Source: Bettongia penicillata ogilbyi (lineage: Eukaryota > Chordata > Mammalia > Diprotodontia > Potoroidae). From it: DNA of 64,000 bases. The notes under the pieces were generated by a model that saw only the letters and a list, made by a program, of their open reading frames with translations, was not told the DNA's origin and did no database searches. Both the position numbers and the translations under genes were made by a program. Below, one piece after another: positions 46,401-56,535 of the stretch (positions are counted from its first letter, which is position 1; the number at the start of each line of letters is the position of its first letter). The stretch spans positions 1 through 64,000 of the forward strand of contig JAJHZJ010000700.1 of the NCBI GenBank assembly GCA_023548195.1, in the 5' to 3' direction.

Positions 46401-49400
46401 ACCTAGCACATAATAGGCTCTTAATGCAAGCTTGCTTGCTTGTATGGATTATTTCAAATACATGGTGACAGCCATTCTTCCCTTCTGATATATTTCTTAC
46501 TATTTGAGGAAAGGAAAGAGAATTGTGCTGTGACATAGCATTTCACTCGGCCACCTTCACATTAAAAATGTAATAATACCAACAATGATGATTACTCCTG
46601 CATTCATAGTACTGTAAGGTCTACAAGTCACTCTCCTGAATAGAACCTGGGAAAATAGATAATGCAAATGTCATCCCCCTCATTTTAGAGATGAAGAAAC
46701 TGATGCAGATCAGAGAGGGAAGTGACATGACTTCTGTTACATAGTTAGGGATGCCATAACTAGGATTCAATTTCAGTTCATGGTATTTTTTTTCCACAAA
46801 ATTTGCTACTATCTAGGATGACTCTAAAGAAAGTATTGCTTGCAGGATCATCAATTTAGGTGACTGAAGGATGTCATGGTTTTCATCGCTCTTGGTGTGT
46901 TGGAACAGCTTCTGGGGATGGCTTAAGGGCTGGAATTATTGACTGATCCTAGCACCTTCAATCTTGGACCAGTAGGCATCGACCTGTGAATAGATGAATT
47001 CTCTAGGCCTCCTACCTGAAGACAGGATTTTCCACTTTTCAGCCACCATTACTTGGCCCCTGGGGCCTTGCAGAGTCAGAAAGAAGGAATATTATTTATA
47101 TTGTGACTTTTCTTATCAGGAAGTATCATGACATTTATCAAGGATCAACTATTCAACTTGATTTCCAGCTTTGTAATAGATGGACACTGTTCAGAAGAGA
47201 GCCTGAAAAATCTTCTGTGTATAATGAGAGGTAGGTAGAGATGGTGGTAGTTCCTCTAAGTTGTTCAGTACCTTGGAGAGATCCTCTCCCTTGTGCAGAA
47301 ACTCATAGAATCTGAAAACTGGAATGAATCTTAGACTCAATTTGCAGAAAGCACATGTGGGATTTATTTTAGAACCAATGAGGAATTAGGGGCAGATTTG
47401 GGAGGCAAACCAGGGTCTTCTGATTTCAGATCTAGGCTTCTTGATACTGCATGATGAGGGATTAATTCCATGTGTGGGGGTGTCCTTTACTTAGGTCTCA
47501 TCTTTTGTTAACCCTCAGGAAGCCTTTGATGTGTTGAATAAGACAAGACATCAACTTTTGGGCAGCTCCTAGTTTAAAAGAGATGACAATTTTCACCTCT
47601 AGGAGTCTCTGGTGTGATGTTGAGACACAATCCTGCCCTTAGAGGATCCCCTTAGTCTGAGGGAAGAGACATCCTTGTGCCACTGAGAGAGTCCAGGCCT
47701 GGCAATGTAGACTTTACTTCAGAGGACCCCCAGTTTAAGTGAAGAGATTTGACCCCTGACTGAGATAGGAAGCTCAGGTATGACATTATGGGCACAGAAG
47801 CAGAATAGGGAATAATTTTTCAGTTTTGTTTTCAAAACTCTTGAGAACTACCCAAACAGCCTCAGGTGCTATGTCCTCCAAAAACATTTGACGAAATTTT
47901 CTGTGTGAAGATAGTTTGTGAGTCTCAAAGGGATCTGGCCAAGGTATGACATAGCCAGTCAGGGCACATCAGGATGCATCTGACATCCAGAATGATGTTG
48001 TCACATTTTGCTTTCCGCATTTCTTGTCCTGCCTTTTTCTAGACTAGTTGAACTCCTGAGCAAAAGGGTTTGCATATATGGAGCCCTCAGAGGGGGCAGA
48101 GACTGATGCATTCTCTTTCCTTCCACAGGGAATAAACATTTTTCTGCTGCTGCAACTTTGACTGAACAGATGATGGAGCACTTGCATGAGGCCTCTCCAG
48201 ATCAACAGAGACAGTTCATTTTACACTTACTGGAAAAGGCCTTTCAGCCATATTTGGACAAAAAGAGTGAGTCCAATTTTAAAATCTTCCAGCAGCTGCA
48301 TCTCGGGGATAACACCTGTCCTCTGTCTAATATTGGATGACCAATGTATTCTCTGGAGGCAAGTGAGGACAGTAGGGAGTGAAATGCAACAGTCCCAAAT
48401 TCTACAGAGTATCATACCCCAAAGACCATTTGAGAATGCCTCTTCCAAATCCCTTTCTTCATGATGATGTAAGTGAAGCTCAGAGAAGGGCAAGGTTGGT
48501 CCAAGGTACCATTCTTAAACTACAATATTTCAGCAGCATAGGATTTAGAGCTATAAGGGATCTTAGAATTGAGCTAGGCCTACCCCCTCATTTTATGGGG
48601 AAACATGCTGAAGTCTGATGAGATTGGACAACATCCCATAGCTAGTAAGCATCAGATTGTGTCCTCCAACTCAGTTCTCAGGGCTTTACTTTCTCTGCTT
48701 TTTTCTACCCAGCTTATCTGGAGTTTTGATCCTTGCTTTTCCCAACACTGGTCTTCTTTCATAGACATCTTTTGTAGATATCTTCTGATACTGATTTCTC
48801 TTTCTCTAGGCAAAACTTTCCTAAATTTTTTCTGGAAGACCATCAACTGTCTCTTAGGATGGAAGTGGGGAACAACAAATAACTTTCTGTATAAATATGG
48901 TAAGGGCTTTTTTTAGCATCACAGTATTTGATTAGGAAAGAAATGGAGTAGTCACCATTATCCAGTCTAGATCTGGGCAGCTGTATAGCATCTTTGGCAA
49001 GTGATTGTCTCTTTTCTGATAAGGATAATGTCCTAAGATTGCTTATTCTATGTTGAGACAAGTGTCTTTGTTATGCTGTGTCCTATCAACACGCATTTAT
49101 TTAGAAAGCACTTGCTCTATTCTGTACACTGTGCTAAGTACAGGAGATAACAAAGAAATGAAAAAAGAAACCTACCCAATCCTTGCCTTTCCAGATTTTG
49201 CAGGGTAATGGTGAAAGCAGCATATTAGGACTATGTACAATCACGTGAGAGAGACAGATAAATTGGGGGAAGTCAAGAGAGGGAAGTCACTAATGTTAAG
49301 AGGGATAAAGAAAGACTTCTTTCAGAAAGTGAGATTTAGCTGAGACCTGAAGAAAAAGAGGGAAGCCAGCAGAGAATGTAGAGGTAAGGAGGTAGAGTGC

Positions 49401-52400
49401 TACAGGCATGGGGGACAAGCAATGAAATGCCCAGAAAAGAAATCAGAAAGTAGAGAAAATAAGCAGGGGTGGAAGTGTGAAGGAGATTTTGAGGGGGCAT
49501 TCATATAATGATTTTTTATTAGTGAGTGGAAGACAATGTGCCTGTGGTTGATGGTGGGTGAGGTGACAGCTAGACATCAAAATGAGTACACTCACTTCTC
49601 TGAAGTTTTGTTTCTTTCTAGGCTATTCCTCATGAGAGCCTGATTGAAGAATGGGTTGAGTCAACTCCAGCTCTGAGATTCTATGATTTGTGGGAATTTT
49701 TGGTCTTTTTTTCTCCCAGGCAAGGCTGCGACCTCATTTCCTACAGAGCAGAAATATATATTTTTGATGGATGCTGGCTTGGCTATCAACTGTGCCTATC
49801 CCCTGGTCCTTCCCCCAGTGAGGAACAGTGATATCATCCTCTCCTTTGACTTCAGTGAAGAAGATCCATTTGAGGTAATGGGAAGGTCATTTTCCCTTCC
49901 CAAAGACCCTAGTTGGGGAAATTAAGAAAGAAGGAACCCTTTCTTAGGATATGAGACTCGAATTGTAATCCCCATCTCATGGTATGTCCTACATCCAGTA
50001 TTTTTCTCTCTCTGATTAACTTCACTTTCCCTCTCCCAAAAGTATACTTTTGGGAGGCAGCTTGAAATTCTCTAGAGATCCTTCATGCTTCAGAGCCCTC
50101 AGGTGGTAGCTACAACGGGCCTGTGTCCTCTCTCCTTAGACAATCAAGACCACTTCAAAGTACTGCAAAGCCCACCATATCCCTTTCCCTTCAATGGATG
50201 ACTGTAATCTGGACGGAGAAGCCAAGGCTCCCTCTGACTTCTACATCTTTGAAGGGGAGAATGCACCTGTGGTCATGCACTTCCCACTTTTCAATATAAT
50301 GAATTGTGGCAGTGAAGGTATGGATTTGGGCTGCAGAGCCACTGAGGTGTCTTGCACTGGGTTGGTGGAGGTTGGTAAAGAGCACTGGGGTGCTGGGTTC
50401 ATAGGGTGTCTTGTCACCTAGAATTTTCACAGTTGGGATGCAAGCATGAGCTCTGGTGAATGTTGTTTAACTACTGAAAGAGAGATGTTAGTGGCCTCGA
50501 GGTCATTCTAAGTTGTGAGGCCTTCTTATTTCTTCTCTGTATTAGTCCTGCTTGAAATGGGATGATGTAGCAGCCAGTGTTACAGGGATTCAAGTATCAA
50601 GCATTTGGGGGATTGTGGTGAGGGAGGGATTTGAGAATTATATAGATCTCTCAGCAAAGTAGTTTGGCTGAAGGCACTTGGGTTGAGGTCAGCCTGACCC
50701 AGGGGATTTTCATCCTCTTGTAAACATGTGACAAGTGTCAGGCATGTTCCCAGGGTTGGCACGGGGAAGTTTCCTTTGGTTTTTGAATTGTTCCTGATTC
50801 CACAACAGCCGCAGGATGGTAATGGGATGTTGCCAATTCAAGTTTGGGCAGAGTAAAGAGTTGTGGTGGCCCCTTTCCCCACATTTTTATTTCACAGTGG
50901 AAGTATGTTTTAGAAGCATTCATGACTTTTCCATCTCTTTCCTGATTTAGCCAGATCCTCCAAACTTTTCTGCCATTGGCAGCTAGGTTTTCACCAGGAC
51001 CCATTTTAGAGATATTGACCATCATCTTTAAGGAGCAATAGAATTTAGTGTGAGATGGGGTAAGGGACAGTCTCAGGATTTTAGTACTTTTTTCCTACTA
51101 GGTCCACATCTAAGAAGTAGCACAGTAGTGCCTGGTCTAGTTTCTTTGAGTCCTACTTGATCCTGGGCAAGGATGGGGAGAACTAGTACATTCACTATTA
51201 TTTCACACTTCCCAAGGGAAATCAAGTCAAGTAACTTTTATTAAGTGGGTACAGTAATGAGGTTTGTGGTCGACTAGACAGGGTGACTTATTTCAGGGAA
51301 AAGAAGAAAATGGAGACTAAGTCAGGAAGGTCCTGTCCCAGCTTTGATCACATTGGTTTCCCAGATTTGTCCATGGATTCCATTCTGCTCAGCAAGTTGG
51401 AGTTACTATTCTGAGGTGCCCCTCATCACCCTCAGCACTAGCCTGCAAGCCTTCTCCCCTTATTTGGGGACTTGTTGATTTCACAGAAATAACTGACAGC
51501 ATCAGTTCTGTTTTCTAATTTAGTGAACCTGATAAACTTTCAGTGTCTAATCCAGTCTCCAGCTAGAGGTCAGAGTAGCCACAGTCCTAATGTACTGTTC
51601 CCTTTACAGTAGGTTCTACTGCGTGTAATCTTTGTAAGACATTTCACAAGCTATCTGTGTAAGTATTCTGAAGTTGGTAACTAATAACAATATTAGTAAA
51701 TGTTCCATAGCTTTGTAGCATTAACACAGTGGGTTGTGACCTGTGGACTGCCTCCCCTCTATGTTCAGTAAACTCTTGCAACATCTCTCCAAAACTTTTA
51801 GCTCTTTTTCCTCTTATTACCTGCCCAGCCCAACTCCCTTCTCCCTCCTATATGCAAAACCTTACACTTGCATCACACTAAATCAAACATCAATGGGACA
51901 AATTTATAACAGCAAAATTTCAAGGTTCCAAAGATCCCACTTTTCATAGTTTAAAGATTTATAACTGAGAAGGATTTCTGAAGCCATATAGTTATGATTG
52001 TAGAAATGTAGAAACCAAGACCCTGAGAGTTCAAATCACTTTCTTAAGGACGATCAGACTGTAAATAGGGGAAGCCAGATCTGGATCCAGGTCTTGTGAG
52101 ATAATAAATCCAGTACCTTTTCCCACTATTGATTGCATGAATTTCTAATTTTCAATCATTACTCTGACTTGTTTTCAAATTGCCCATGCTGTTTCACCCA
52201 TGAGGGCAATTGCAGTAGCCTTCTCAAAATTCACAGCAAGAAACCAACACCTGTGATATTAAAGTTGAGAATTACTGGAAGCCTTCCCACTTGTCTGGTA
52301 GTATCTCATTTCAGAGGCATCATCTCTTGACTTTCAGTTGCTGTTCCATGGACTCAGTCAACAGGAGGCTGACACAGAAGTAGGGGCTAATATAAAAATT

Positions 52401-52895
52401 ACTGAAATGGTGCTTTAATAACAAGAGCTAGCACTTATGTAGTGCTTTAAAGTTTGCAAATCATTATATATATATATTATCTCATTCAGTCTTCACCACA
52501 ACCCTGTGAAGTTAGTGAAAAAACTTAGAAGTAAACATATACTCCTTGCCAGGCACTGTGTGAAGCAGTTGGGACACAAAGAAAGACAAAAGACAGTTTC
52601 TGCTTGCTAGGAGTTCAGAGTTTAGTGGGGGAGACATGCAAGCAGCTATGTTGACAAGATCAATTGGAGATAATCAATAGAGGGAAGCTGTGAGAACTAA
52701 GAGCAATCAGGAAAAGCTTCCTGTAGAAGTCAGGTTTTAACTGAGACTTGAAGCAAGCCAGGGAATCCAGGAGGCAGAGCTGAGAAGGGAGAGAATTTCA
52801 GGAATGGGATGCATAGTCAATGAAAATCCCTGGAATTGGGAGATGCAGTGTCTTGTGTGAGGAACATCAAAGAAGCCAGTGTGCCTGAATGAAGA

Positions 52896-52942
<47 letters not shown>

Positions 52943-54493
52943 CAGGTGGGAAGTGGAAGATCATGAAGGGCTATGAATGCTAGACACAGGATTTAATATT
53001 TGATCCTATAGGTGGTAGGGAGCCACTGGAATTTATTGCATGGGGTCAGAGCTCTTATTTAGAAAAACCACTTTGGTGTCTGAATGGGGGATGAATTGTC
53101 TTGGGGAGAGACTTAAGGGAGGCAGAACCACCTTTGGACAATTGCAGTAGTCCTGGTGTGACCCTATACCAGAGTGGTGGTAGTGTTAGAGGAAAGAAAG
53201 GAGCATATTTGAGATATGACACAAAGGTGAAATTGATAGACTTTGTCTACTATGATTGCATACAAGGGGATAAGAGATAGGGAAGAATCAAGGATGAATA
53301 CTAGATTGTGATTGCAGGGATGGAGGTTACAGTGGACCATGACTGGAAAGTGAAGAAGAAGAAGCAAGAGTTTAAGGGAAAGGATTAGTTCAGTTTGGAC
53401 ATGTTGAGTTAAAGATGTCCAATAGATAGTTGGAGATAGAAGAGTGGAAGTCAGGGGAGAGGTTAGAGCTGAGTGAGTAGGTAAGAGAATCATCAATAGA
53501 GAGATATAACAATCAAAGCCATGGAAAATCATGAAGTAAAATAGTACAGAAAGACAAAATAAGAGAGCTCAGCAGAGAGCCCTGTGGGACATGGACAATT
53601 AGCAATCATGACCTGTCAGAAGATCCAACAAAGGATGCTGAGGATGAGCAGTCAGATGAATAGGAGGAGAGGTAGGAGAGGGTACTATCACAAAAACCTA
53701 AAGAAAAGAGAATATCAGGACAAGGGGGTGATTGATGGTATCAGAAGCTTCAGAGAAATCAAGGACCACAATTGAGAAGAGGACTTTAGATTAAGCAATT
53801 GACAGATTATTAGTAACTTTGGAGAGAGCTAAGCAATGAAGGGAGTGGGGAGATAGAGGAGGGAGAGAGATGAGAGAGAGAAAGAGAGTGAGGGAGGCCT
53901 GGAAAAGTTGTAATGGCTCCTAAGACATACCTAGTTCCATGTCAGAAGGCAAACAGGATGGGGATGTTCACGGTGGCCAGGTCCTTTGGGGATGGTTGAA
54001 GGAGTTAATATTTGTAAGTCAGAAGACTTTGGAAGGGAGGTTTCATCAGTGTCATGAAATGTGCGAAGGCTAGGAAATATTAAGACAGTTTTTTTCTTGT
54101 GTGACTGGGAACCTTTGGTTGGACTTTCGATGATCACTTGCTAAGGATAACAGACAATAGATTTCTGTACAAGCATGTGAAAAGAGACTCCTTCTAAGGT
54201 CCTTTCCTGCTCTGAGATTCTTTGGCTACCTGTTTTTATAGTTGCTTTGATGACAAGGGTCCAGATGTTACCCTTTTCAGAGTCCAGAAAGGGCTGAATG
54301 TTAACATTATGCTTTCTCTGTCTCTGTCATAGAGGGCATTAAGAGGAGAAAAGAGATATATAAAACATTCCAGCTCTCAAGGTATTCTGACAAAGAAGTG
54401 TGTGAACTCCTGGACCTCTCGAAGGCAAATGTCAGAAACAACAAGGATCAAATCTTGAAGAAGATCCGTGAACTGGCAGAGGGAACCTCATAG
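34414..54493 (+). CDS. PLA2G4C: cytosolic phospholipase A2 gamma-like gene, 14 exons (whole gene span)
   Basis: This is a C2-domain-less cytosolic phospholipase A2, which in the known family releases fatty acids from glycerophospholipids at internal membranes. I joined 14 exons, each with AG/GT borders: 34414-34460, 34706-34823, 35303-35439, 36166-36361, 36811-36916, 43149-43304, 43721-43774, 43897-43962, 47120-47230, 48129-48266, 48810-48899, 49720-49874, 50140-50317 and 54333-54493. Together they make 1713 nt, an uninterrupted 570-codon frame plus TAG; the human protein is about 541 aa. Counting from the first exon-1 codon, the glycine loop SGGGLR is at 64-69, nucleophile Ser97 lies in GVSGS, catalytic Asp424 lies in DAGLAIN, and HFPLFN sits near the end. 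No Met occurs in exons 1-3 in frame, so the true start is upstream (see 34393) or in an unseen exon. The C-terminus ends in AEGTS, without the prenylation box of the human protein. Naming as PLA2G4C rests on my recollection of family sequence, not on a search. Confidence 0.9.
34706..34823 (+). CDS. PLA2G4C: PLA2G4C exon 2, N-terminal helix region
   Basis: 118 nt between TGGGCAG and GTATGG, phase 2 in and phase 0 out. It encodes a segment containing GFGISDEEKEAVKNRREHF, which lines up with the charged N-terminal stretch of the human enzyme (…LQKEEKAAVERRR…). Copies 1-4 all carry a stop or frameshift in this exon, while here it is clean. In copies 1 and 2 an extra A turns the ISDEEK region into a TGA stop. 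In copy 4 the Arg codon CGA of KNRRE is TGA. Confidence 0.88.
35303..35439 (+). CDS. PLA2G4C: PLA2G4C exon 3, glycine loop and nucleophile serine
   Basis: 137 nt from CACCTAG to CTG|GTAAGA, phase 0 in and phase 2 out. It carries the core of the active site: VSGGGLRA (oxyanion loop and Arg69) and AGVSGSTW, with Ser97 encoded at 35426-35428. The family motif usually reads GSGGGLRA; here the first Gly is Val, as in copies 2 (VSGG) and related copies. Loss of this exon would abolish catalysis. A 65-bp inverted copy of its middle lies at 34281-34345. Confidence 0.95.
35830..36100 (+). repeat. MIR-like SINE in intron 3 of the intact gene
   Basis: TGTGTTCCAGGCAGTAAGC, CCTCACAGCAACCCTGGGAGG and CTATTTTATAATTG. 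Orthologous to the SINEs in copies 2 and 4. Confidence 0.8.
36166..36361 (+). CDS. PLA2G4C: PLA2G4C exon 4
   Basis: 196 nt between CCTTAG and GTAAGG, phase 2 in and phase 0 out, completing Trp101 of GSTW. It contains the family block NYSLTDFW-like DDYSLTDFWSYSVVYYL, matching the human SENYSLTDFWAYMVI region. This is the last exon found in the upstream duplicated copies (copy 2 at 9507-9706, copy 4 at 23860-24057), both of which are shifted out of frame. Confidence 0.93.
36811..36916 (+). CDS. PLA2G4C: PLA2G4C exon 5
   Basis: 106 nt after CCCTATCAG, with donor GTGAGT at 36917, phase 0 to phase 1. It begins IPESHLSQVRKEL and includes PYPIFATIDHDL, which corresponds to the human PESHLS…PYPIFAAIDNDL segment. 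It is followed by a 6.2-kb intron, the largest in the gene. No counterpart is seen in the upstream copies, which instead carry a different 63-nt candidate exon at the equivalent place. Confidence 0.93.
37540..38150 (+). repeat. long interspersed repeat, tail part
   Basis: Contains GATCTGTTTTAGACCTGTTG, AGTTTGAGATACCCAGGG, CAGGAGAGAGATTATGGG and CTTAGGACAGAGCCATGTG. It is similar in order to 53290-53600. Family not identified; no coding sequence. Confidence 0.5.
38151..41300. other. intron 5, no exon seen
   Basis: Part of the 6.2-kb intron 5 (36917-43148). Open frames here, such as the minus-strand ones at 39313-39893, are short and lack recognisable domains. They may be remains of an old LINE. 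Confidence 0.4.
41310..41685. repeat. RTE-tail SINE fragments in two orientations
   Basis: 41310-41380 (minus) matches the reverse complement of the SINE tail at 30640-30715 (GAAGAAGACCATGCCATCAG). 41605-41680 (plus) matches 30560-30626 (GTCACTGGATTCAGATGACT). An inverted arrangement of two fragments. Confidence 0.6.
41690..43130. other. intron 5, remainder
   Basis: Non-coding; nothing recognised. Confidence 0.4.
43149..43304 (+). CDS. PLA2G4C: PLA2G4C exon 6
   Basis: 156 nt after TTCTTCCCAG, donor GTAAGG at 43305, phase 1 to phase 1. It reads AWFEFTPDWSGYSTP… then CGSKFEGG and PERDFSYLQ. These match the human WFEFTPHHAGF, GSKFKKG and PERDLTFL segments in the lipase domain. Confidence 0.94.
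43721..43774 (+). CDS. PLA2G4C: PLA2G4C exon 7
   Basis: 54 nt after CTCTCTACAG, donor GTAGGT, phase 1 to phase 1. It encodes LCGSALADMNTNLKTIW, matching the human LWGSALGNTEVIREYI stretch. It is one of six consecutive exons whose lengths are multiples of three in the same phase. Confidence 0.9.
43897..43962 (+). CDS. PLA2G4C: PLA2G4C exon 8
   Basis: 66 nt after TTCCTTGTAG, donor GTAAGG, phase 1 to phase 1. It encodes DNIWKFISGSYTQEKMPILD. This is the variable middle of the lipase domain (cap-like region) where family members differ, so the assignment rests on splice borders, phase and position. Confidence 0.82.
44038..44165 (-). repeat. tRNA-derived SINE fragment
   Basis: AAGTGACTTGCCCAGCAGCACACAG…GTGCTCTATCCACTGTGCCAC, the 5' half of a marsupial tRNA-SINE read backwards. 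Lies in intron 8. Confidence 0.75.
44170..46325. other. intron 8 sequence
   Basis: No exon or clear repeat seen. Confidence 0.4.
46330..46790 (+). repeat. L2 3' end and MIR-like SINE in intron 8
   Basis: 46340-46445 (ACCCCAGTACCTAGCACATAATAGGCTC then TTAATGCAAGCTTGCTTG) has the L2 3'-end layout. 46580-46780 (CATTTTAGAGATGAAGAAACTGATGC…GAGGGAAGTGACATG) is MIR-like. Confidence 0.6.
47120..47230 (+). CDS. PLA2G4C: PLA2G4C exon 9
   Basis: 111 nt after TTCTTATCAG, donor GTAGGT, phase 1 to phase 1. It encodes a helical stretch including MTFIKDQLFNLISSF and SEESLKNLLCIMR. It sits in the variable insert of the lipase domain. Sequence similarity to the human protein is weak here; phase continuity and strong splice sites support it. 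Confidence 0.82.
48129..48266 (+). CDS. PLA2G4C: PLA2G4C exon 10
   Basis: 138 nt after CTTCCACAG, donor GTGAGT, phase 1 to phase 1. It encodes LTEQMMEHLHEASPDQQRQF and an amphipathic stretch ending YLDKK. The human protein has a similarly placed WLTEMLENW segment. No stop in frame. Confidence 0.86.
48810..48899 (+). CDS. PLA2G4C: PLA2G4C exon 11
   Basis: 90 nt after CTTTCTCTAG, donor GTAAGG, phase 1 to phase 1. It encodes FLNFFWKTINCLLG followed by WKWGTTNNFLYKYG. The second part is the conserved WEWGTTHNFLYKHG block of the human enzyme. The very hydrophobic first half (FFW..INCLLGW) may contact membrane. Confidence 0.94.
49085..49490 (+). repeat. long interspersed repeat, head part
   Basis: Begins with a (C)ACTGTGCTAAGTACAGGAGATAAC-type head. 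It continues with GAAGACTTCTTTCAGAAAG, GCTGAGACCTGAAGAAAAAG and CAGGCATGGGGGACAAGC, the same order as 52550-52830. In intron 11. Confidence 0.55.
49720..49874 (+). CDS. PLA2G4C: PLA2G4C exon 12, catalytic aspartate
   Basis: 155 nt after TTCTCCCAG, donor GTAATG, phase 1 to phase 0. It carries FLMDAGLAINCAYPLVLPPVR, in which the Asp of DAGL (Asp424, codon 49770-49772) is the second member of the Ser-Asp catalytic dyad. It then reads ILSFDFSEEDPFE, the family block ILSFDFSAGDPFE. Confidence 0.96.
50140..50317 (+). CDS. PLA2G4C: PLA2G4C exon 13
   Basis: 178 nt after CTCCTTAG, donor GTATGG, phase 0 to phase 1. It encodes KYCKAHHIPFP, FYIFEGENAPVVMHFPLFNI and a C-terminal CGSE. These match human YCRRHKIPFP and GPVVMHFPLFNIDACGG. 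The HFPLFN block is conserved across cytosolic PLA2 enzymes. Confidence 0.95.
50318..51960. other. intron 13, first part
   Basis: No exon or known repeat recognised in this part of the 4-kb intron. Confidence 0.4.
51975..52510 (+). repeat. MIR-like SINE fragments in intron 13
   Basis: 51975-52110 (AGACCCTGAGAGTTCAAATC…GGATCCAGGTCTTG) and 52420-52510 (TGCTTTAAAGTTTGCAAATCA…ATCTCATTCAGTCTTCACCACAACCCTGTG). Confidence 0.55.
52540..53790 (+). repeat. long interspersed repeat, near full copy (~1.25 kb)
   Basis: Runs from GCCAGGCACTGTGTGAAGC through GCTTCCTGTAGAAG, GATGCAGTGTCTTGTGTGAG, GGAGCCACTGGAATTTATTG, TTTGGACATGTTGAGTTAAAG and AGAGCCCTGTGGGACA to CAGAAGCTTCAGAGAAATCAAGG. Other pieces are at 13020, 37540, 49085 and probably 63690. 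It has no coding capacity. I do not recall its family name. Confidence 0.55.
52901..52941. repeat. (TG)n microsatellite
   Basis: About 20 uninterrupted TG units within the long repeat. Confidence 0.95.
54333..54493 (+). CDS. PLA2G4C: PLA2G4C exon 14, C-terminus and stop
   Basis: 161 nt after TCTGTCATAG, ending in TAG at 54491-54493. It reads …YKTFQLSRYSDKEVCELLDL… then KKIRELAEGTS. This lines up with human YDTFKLADTYTLDVVVLLLA and KKILRELMN but stops about 13 residues earlier. The human protein ends in a prenylation motif (CCLA); nothing like it is encoded in frame just past this stop. Confidence 0.93.
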
Positions 54494-54740
54494 CAAGCAA
54501 CCTCAGGAACTTCTGCCCTGGCAGAGTACACATATATCAAGACTGACTTCTGTCACCTGGGATCAGCTGCCATTCTTTTTGCCCTTTGGGAGAGGCAGCC
54601 TTTCACCTGCTCAAATGCTTCAAGTATCCAGCTTTTGTTTTAAGGCCCCTATTTTGCTGTGTACTCTCATGCTTCATGCAATTTACCCACATTCTGTTCC
54701 CCCTTTCCAGGTCGAATAAAATGATACCTTGGCCCCCAAG
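54494..54740 (+). other. PLA2G4C: PLA2G4C 3' UTR with poly(A) signal
   Basis: Non-coding sequence after the stop codon. AATAAA at 54715-54720 is the first canonical poly(A) signal after the stop, so cleavage is expected near 54735-54745. This gives a short 3' UTR of about 245 nt. Confidence 0.7.
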
Positions 54741-56535
54741 AGTCTCTTCTTCCATCCTTCAACTTTACTCATTGCTGTTTGCAGAAGGTTGGTGTTGGCA
54801 GGAGTAGTGCTGATGCAAGGGCCAGAAAATGTGAGTTTGAGTTCTGGCTCAGACACTGGATATATGACCCTATGTCACTCAGGTGATTTCTCTGAGCTTC
54901 TGTTATTTCATCTGTAGAGTGATAATGTATGCCATGTCTAGTTCACCCATTTGTTCAGTGATCTTGCACCAAGAATTGACTTCTTTCTCTACATCCCCCA
55001 TTTTTTTGTTTACTTGACTGGTTAGGCTTTTTGAAAAATAGTAACTGAACTGAAATTGAGCTCTAACTCTAATCAGGTTTGTTTTTTTTTTTTGCGTGTG
55101 TGTGTGCCAAGTTTCTCACTGAAATTTTCACTTCTCTTTTTTTGGTTCTGACTTCAATTACATTAGAAGTCTATTTCCCTTTCTCAATGACACCTACAAA
55201 CAGACAACAAAAGCAGGGCAAGAAACATACACATGCCATTCCTTTCATTCCTACAAGGAAAGGGAGAACATTGGACCAGTATGATCTAATTCTCTTTAAC
55301 TTGTTCCAGGGTCTTTACCTTCCTCGATTCTTTTTCCCATTTGCTGAGGAGACAGGGTATGACAGGAACTGGAGTGCGTAGTAGCCTTCACCCAGAATGT
55401 CTCTTTTTCCATTCCCATTGGCCTCATCAAGCATGGGTCTACTCAGCAAAAAGTTACAGCTTATTTGTTACTAATGTGACTATTTCTGCCACCCTGAAGT
55501 TCTTATTTTTTCTCAGCCGCAAAGCAGAAGTCTGATCACTGCCTCAATTACCCATATGTTTTCTTGTTCATGGTAGATGAGTTTATTCATAACCATTCCA
55601 TGGAGTAGGAGATGGGCCCGTCTATATAGCTATCTGTCCTTCATCCATCTATCTGTCTGTCTATCTATCTATCTACTTATCTCTCCATCGATCTGTGTCT
55701 TTATGTAAACACTTACTAGTATTTTATTTTTCCCGAATTGCGAGTAAAGATAGTTTTCAACATTCATTTTTGTAAAATTTTGAGTTCCACACTTTTCTCC
55801 CTCCCTCCTTTACCTCTTCATTCTCTGAGACTTGAAGGAATCTGATATATGTTGTTAAAAATATTTCCCCTTTTATCATTTTGTGAAAGAAGAATCAGAC
55901 CAAAGGGAAAAATAACAAGAATGAAAAAATCTACAGATGTGGAAGTAGTATGCTTCCATCTGTATTTAGACTCCATAGTTACTTTTCTGGATGTGGCCAG
56001 CATTTTCCATCATGAGTCTTTTGTAAGTCTTAGATCATTGTACTGCTGAGAAGAGCTAGGTCTATCGTAGCAGATCATTGCATAATGTTGCTCTTCCTAT
56101 GTGCACTGTTTTCCTGCAGGTGGGAAATTCTTTCAGGTCCATAGTACAAGGAGAATTTGACCAAGTGATGAGGCTTGGTGGCTTCCTTTCAGGGCACCAA
56201 CCTGACCTTCTTTTCATTAGTTTTCTTTTCTAATCACCGTGAGTTCACCCCATTACCCTTCACTACATGCCTCATGACACTTCATATTTTAATGTGTTAG
56301 GATAAGAGGGCCTTCATTGCTATTTCTTCTTTATTACATGCCAAGCCTTGGTTAAAGAGCCACAAGGTTGACAGATGGAAAATGCCACTTTTGTCAACAA
56401 TTGTCTCTGTTCTGTGTTTACTCTATAGGATATGTTTCCACCCTGAAATCCTGGTCATGTTGCCAAGGCTTGGGTGATCTATTTGGGAGCATGGAAGCTG
56501 TAAATGCTCCTAGCCTGTATTTCATGGACAATATA
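54741..56535. other. intergenic sequence after the gene
   Basis: No gene recognised. A (TCTA)n-like microsatellite lies at 55628-55690. Confidence 0.45.
55628..55690. repeat. imperfect (ATCT)n microsatellite
   Basis: ATCCATCTATCTGTCTGTCTATCTATCTATCTACT and similar. Confidence 0.85.
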
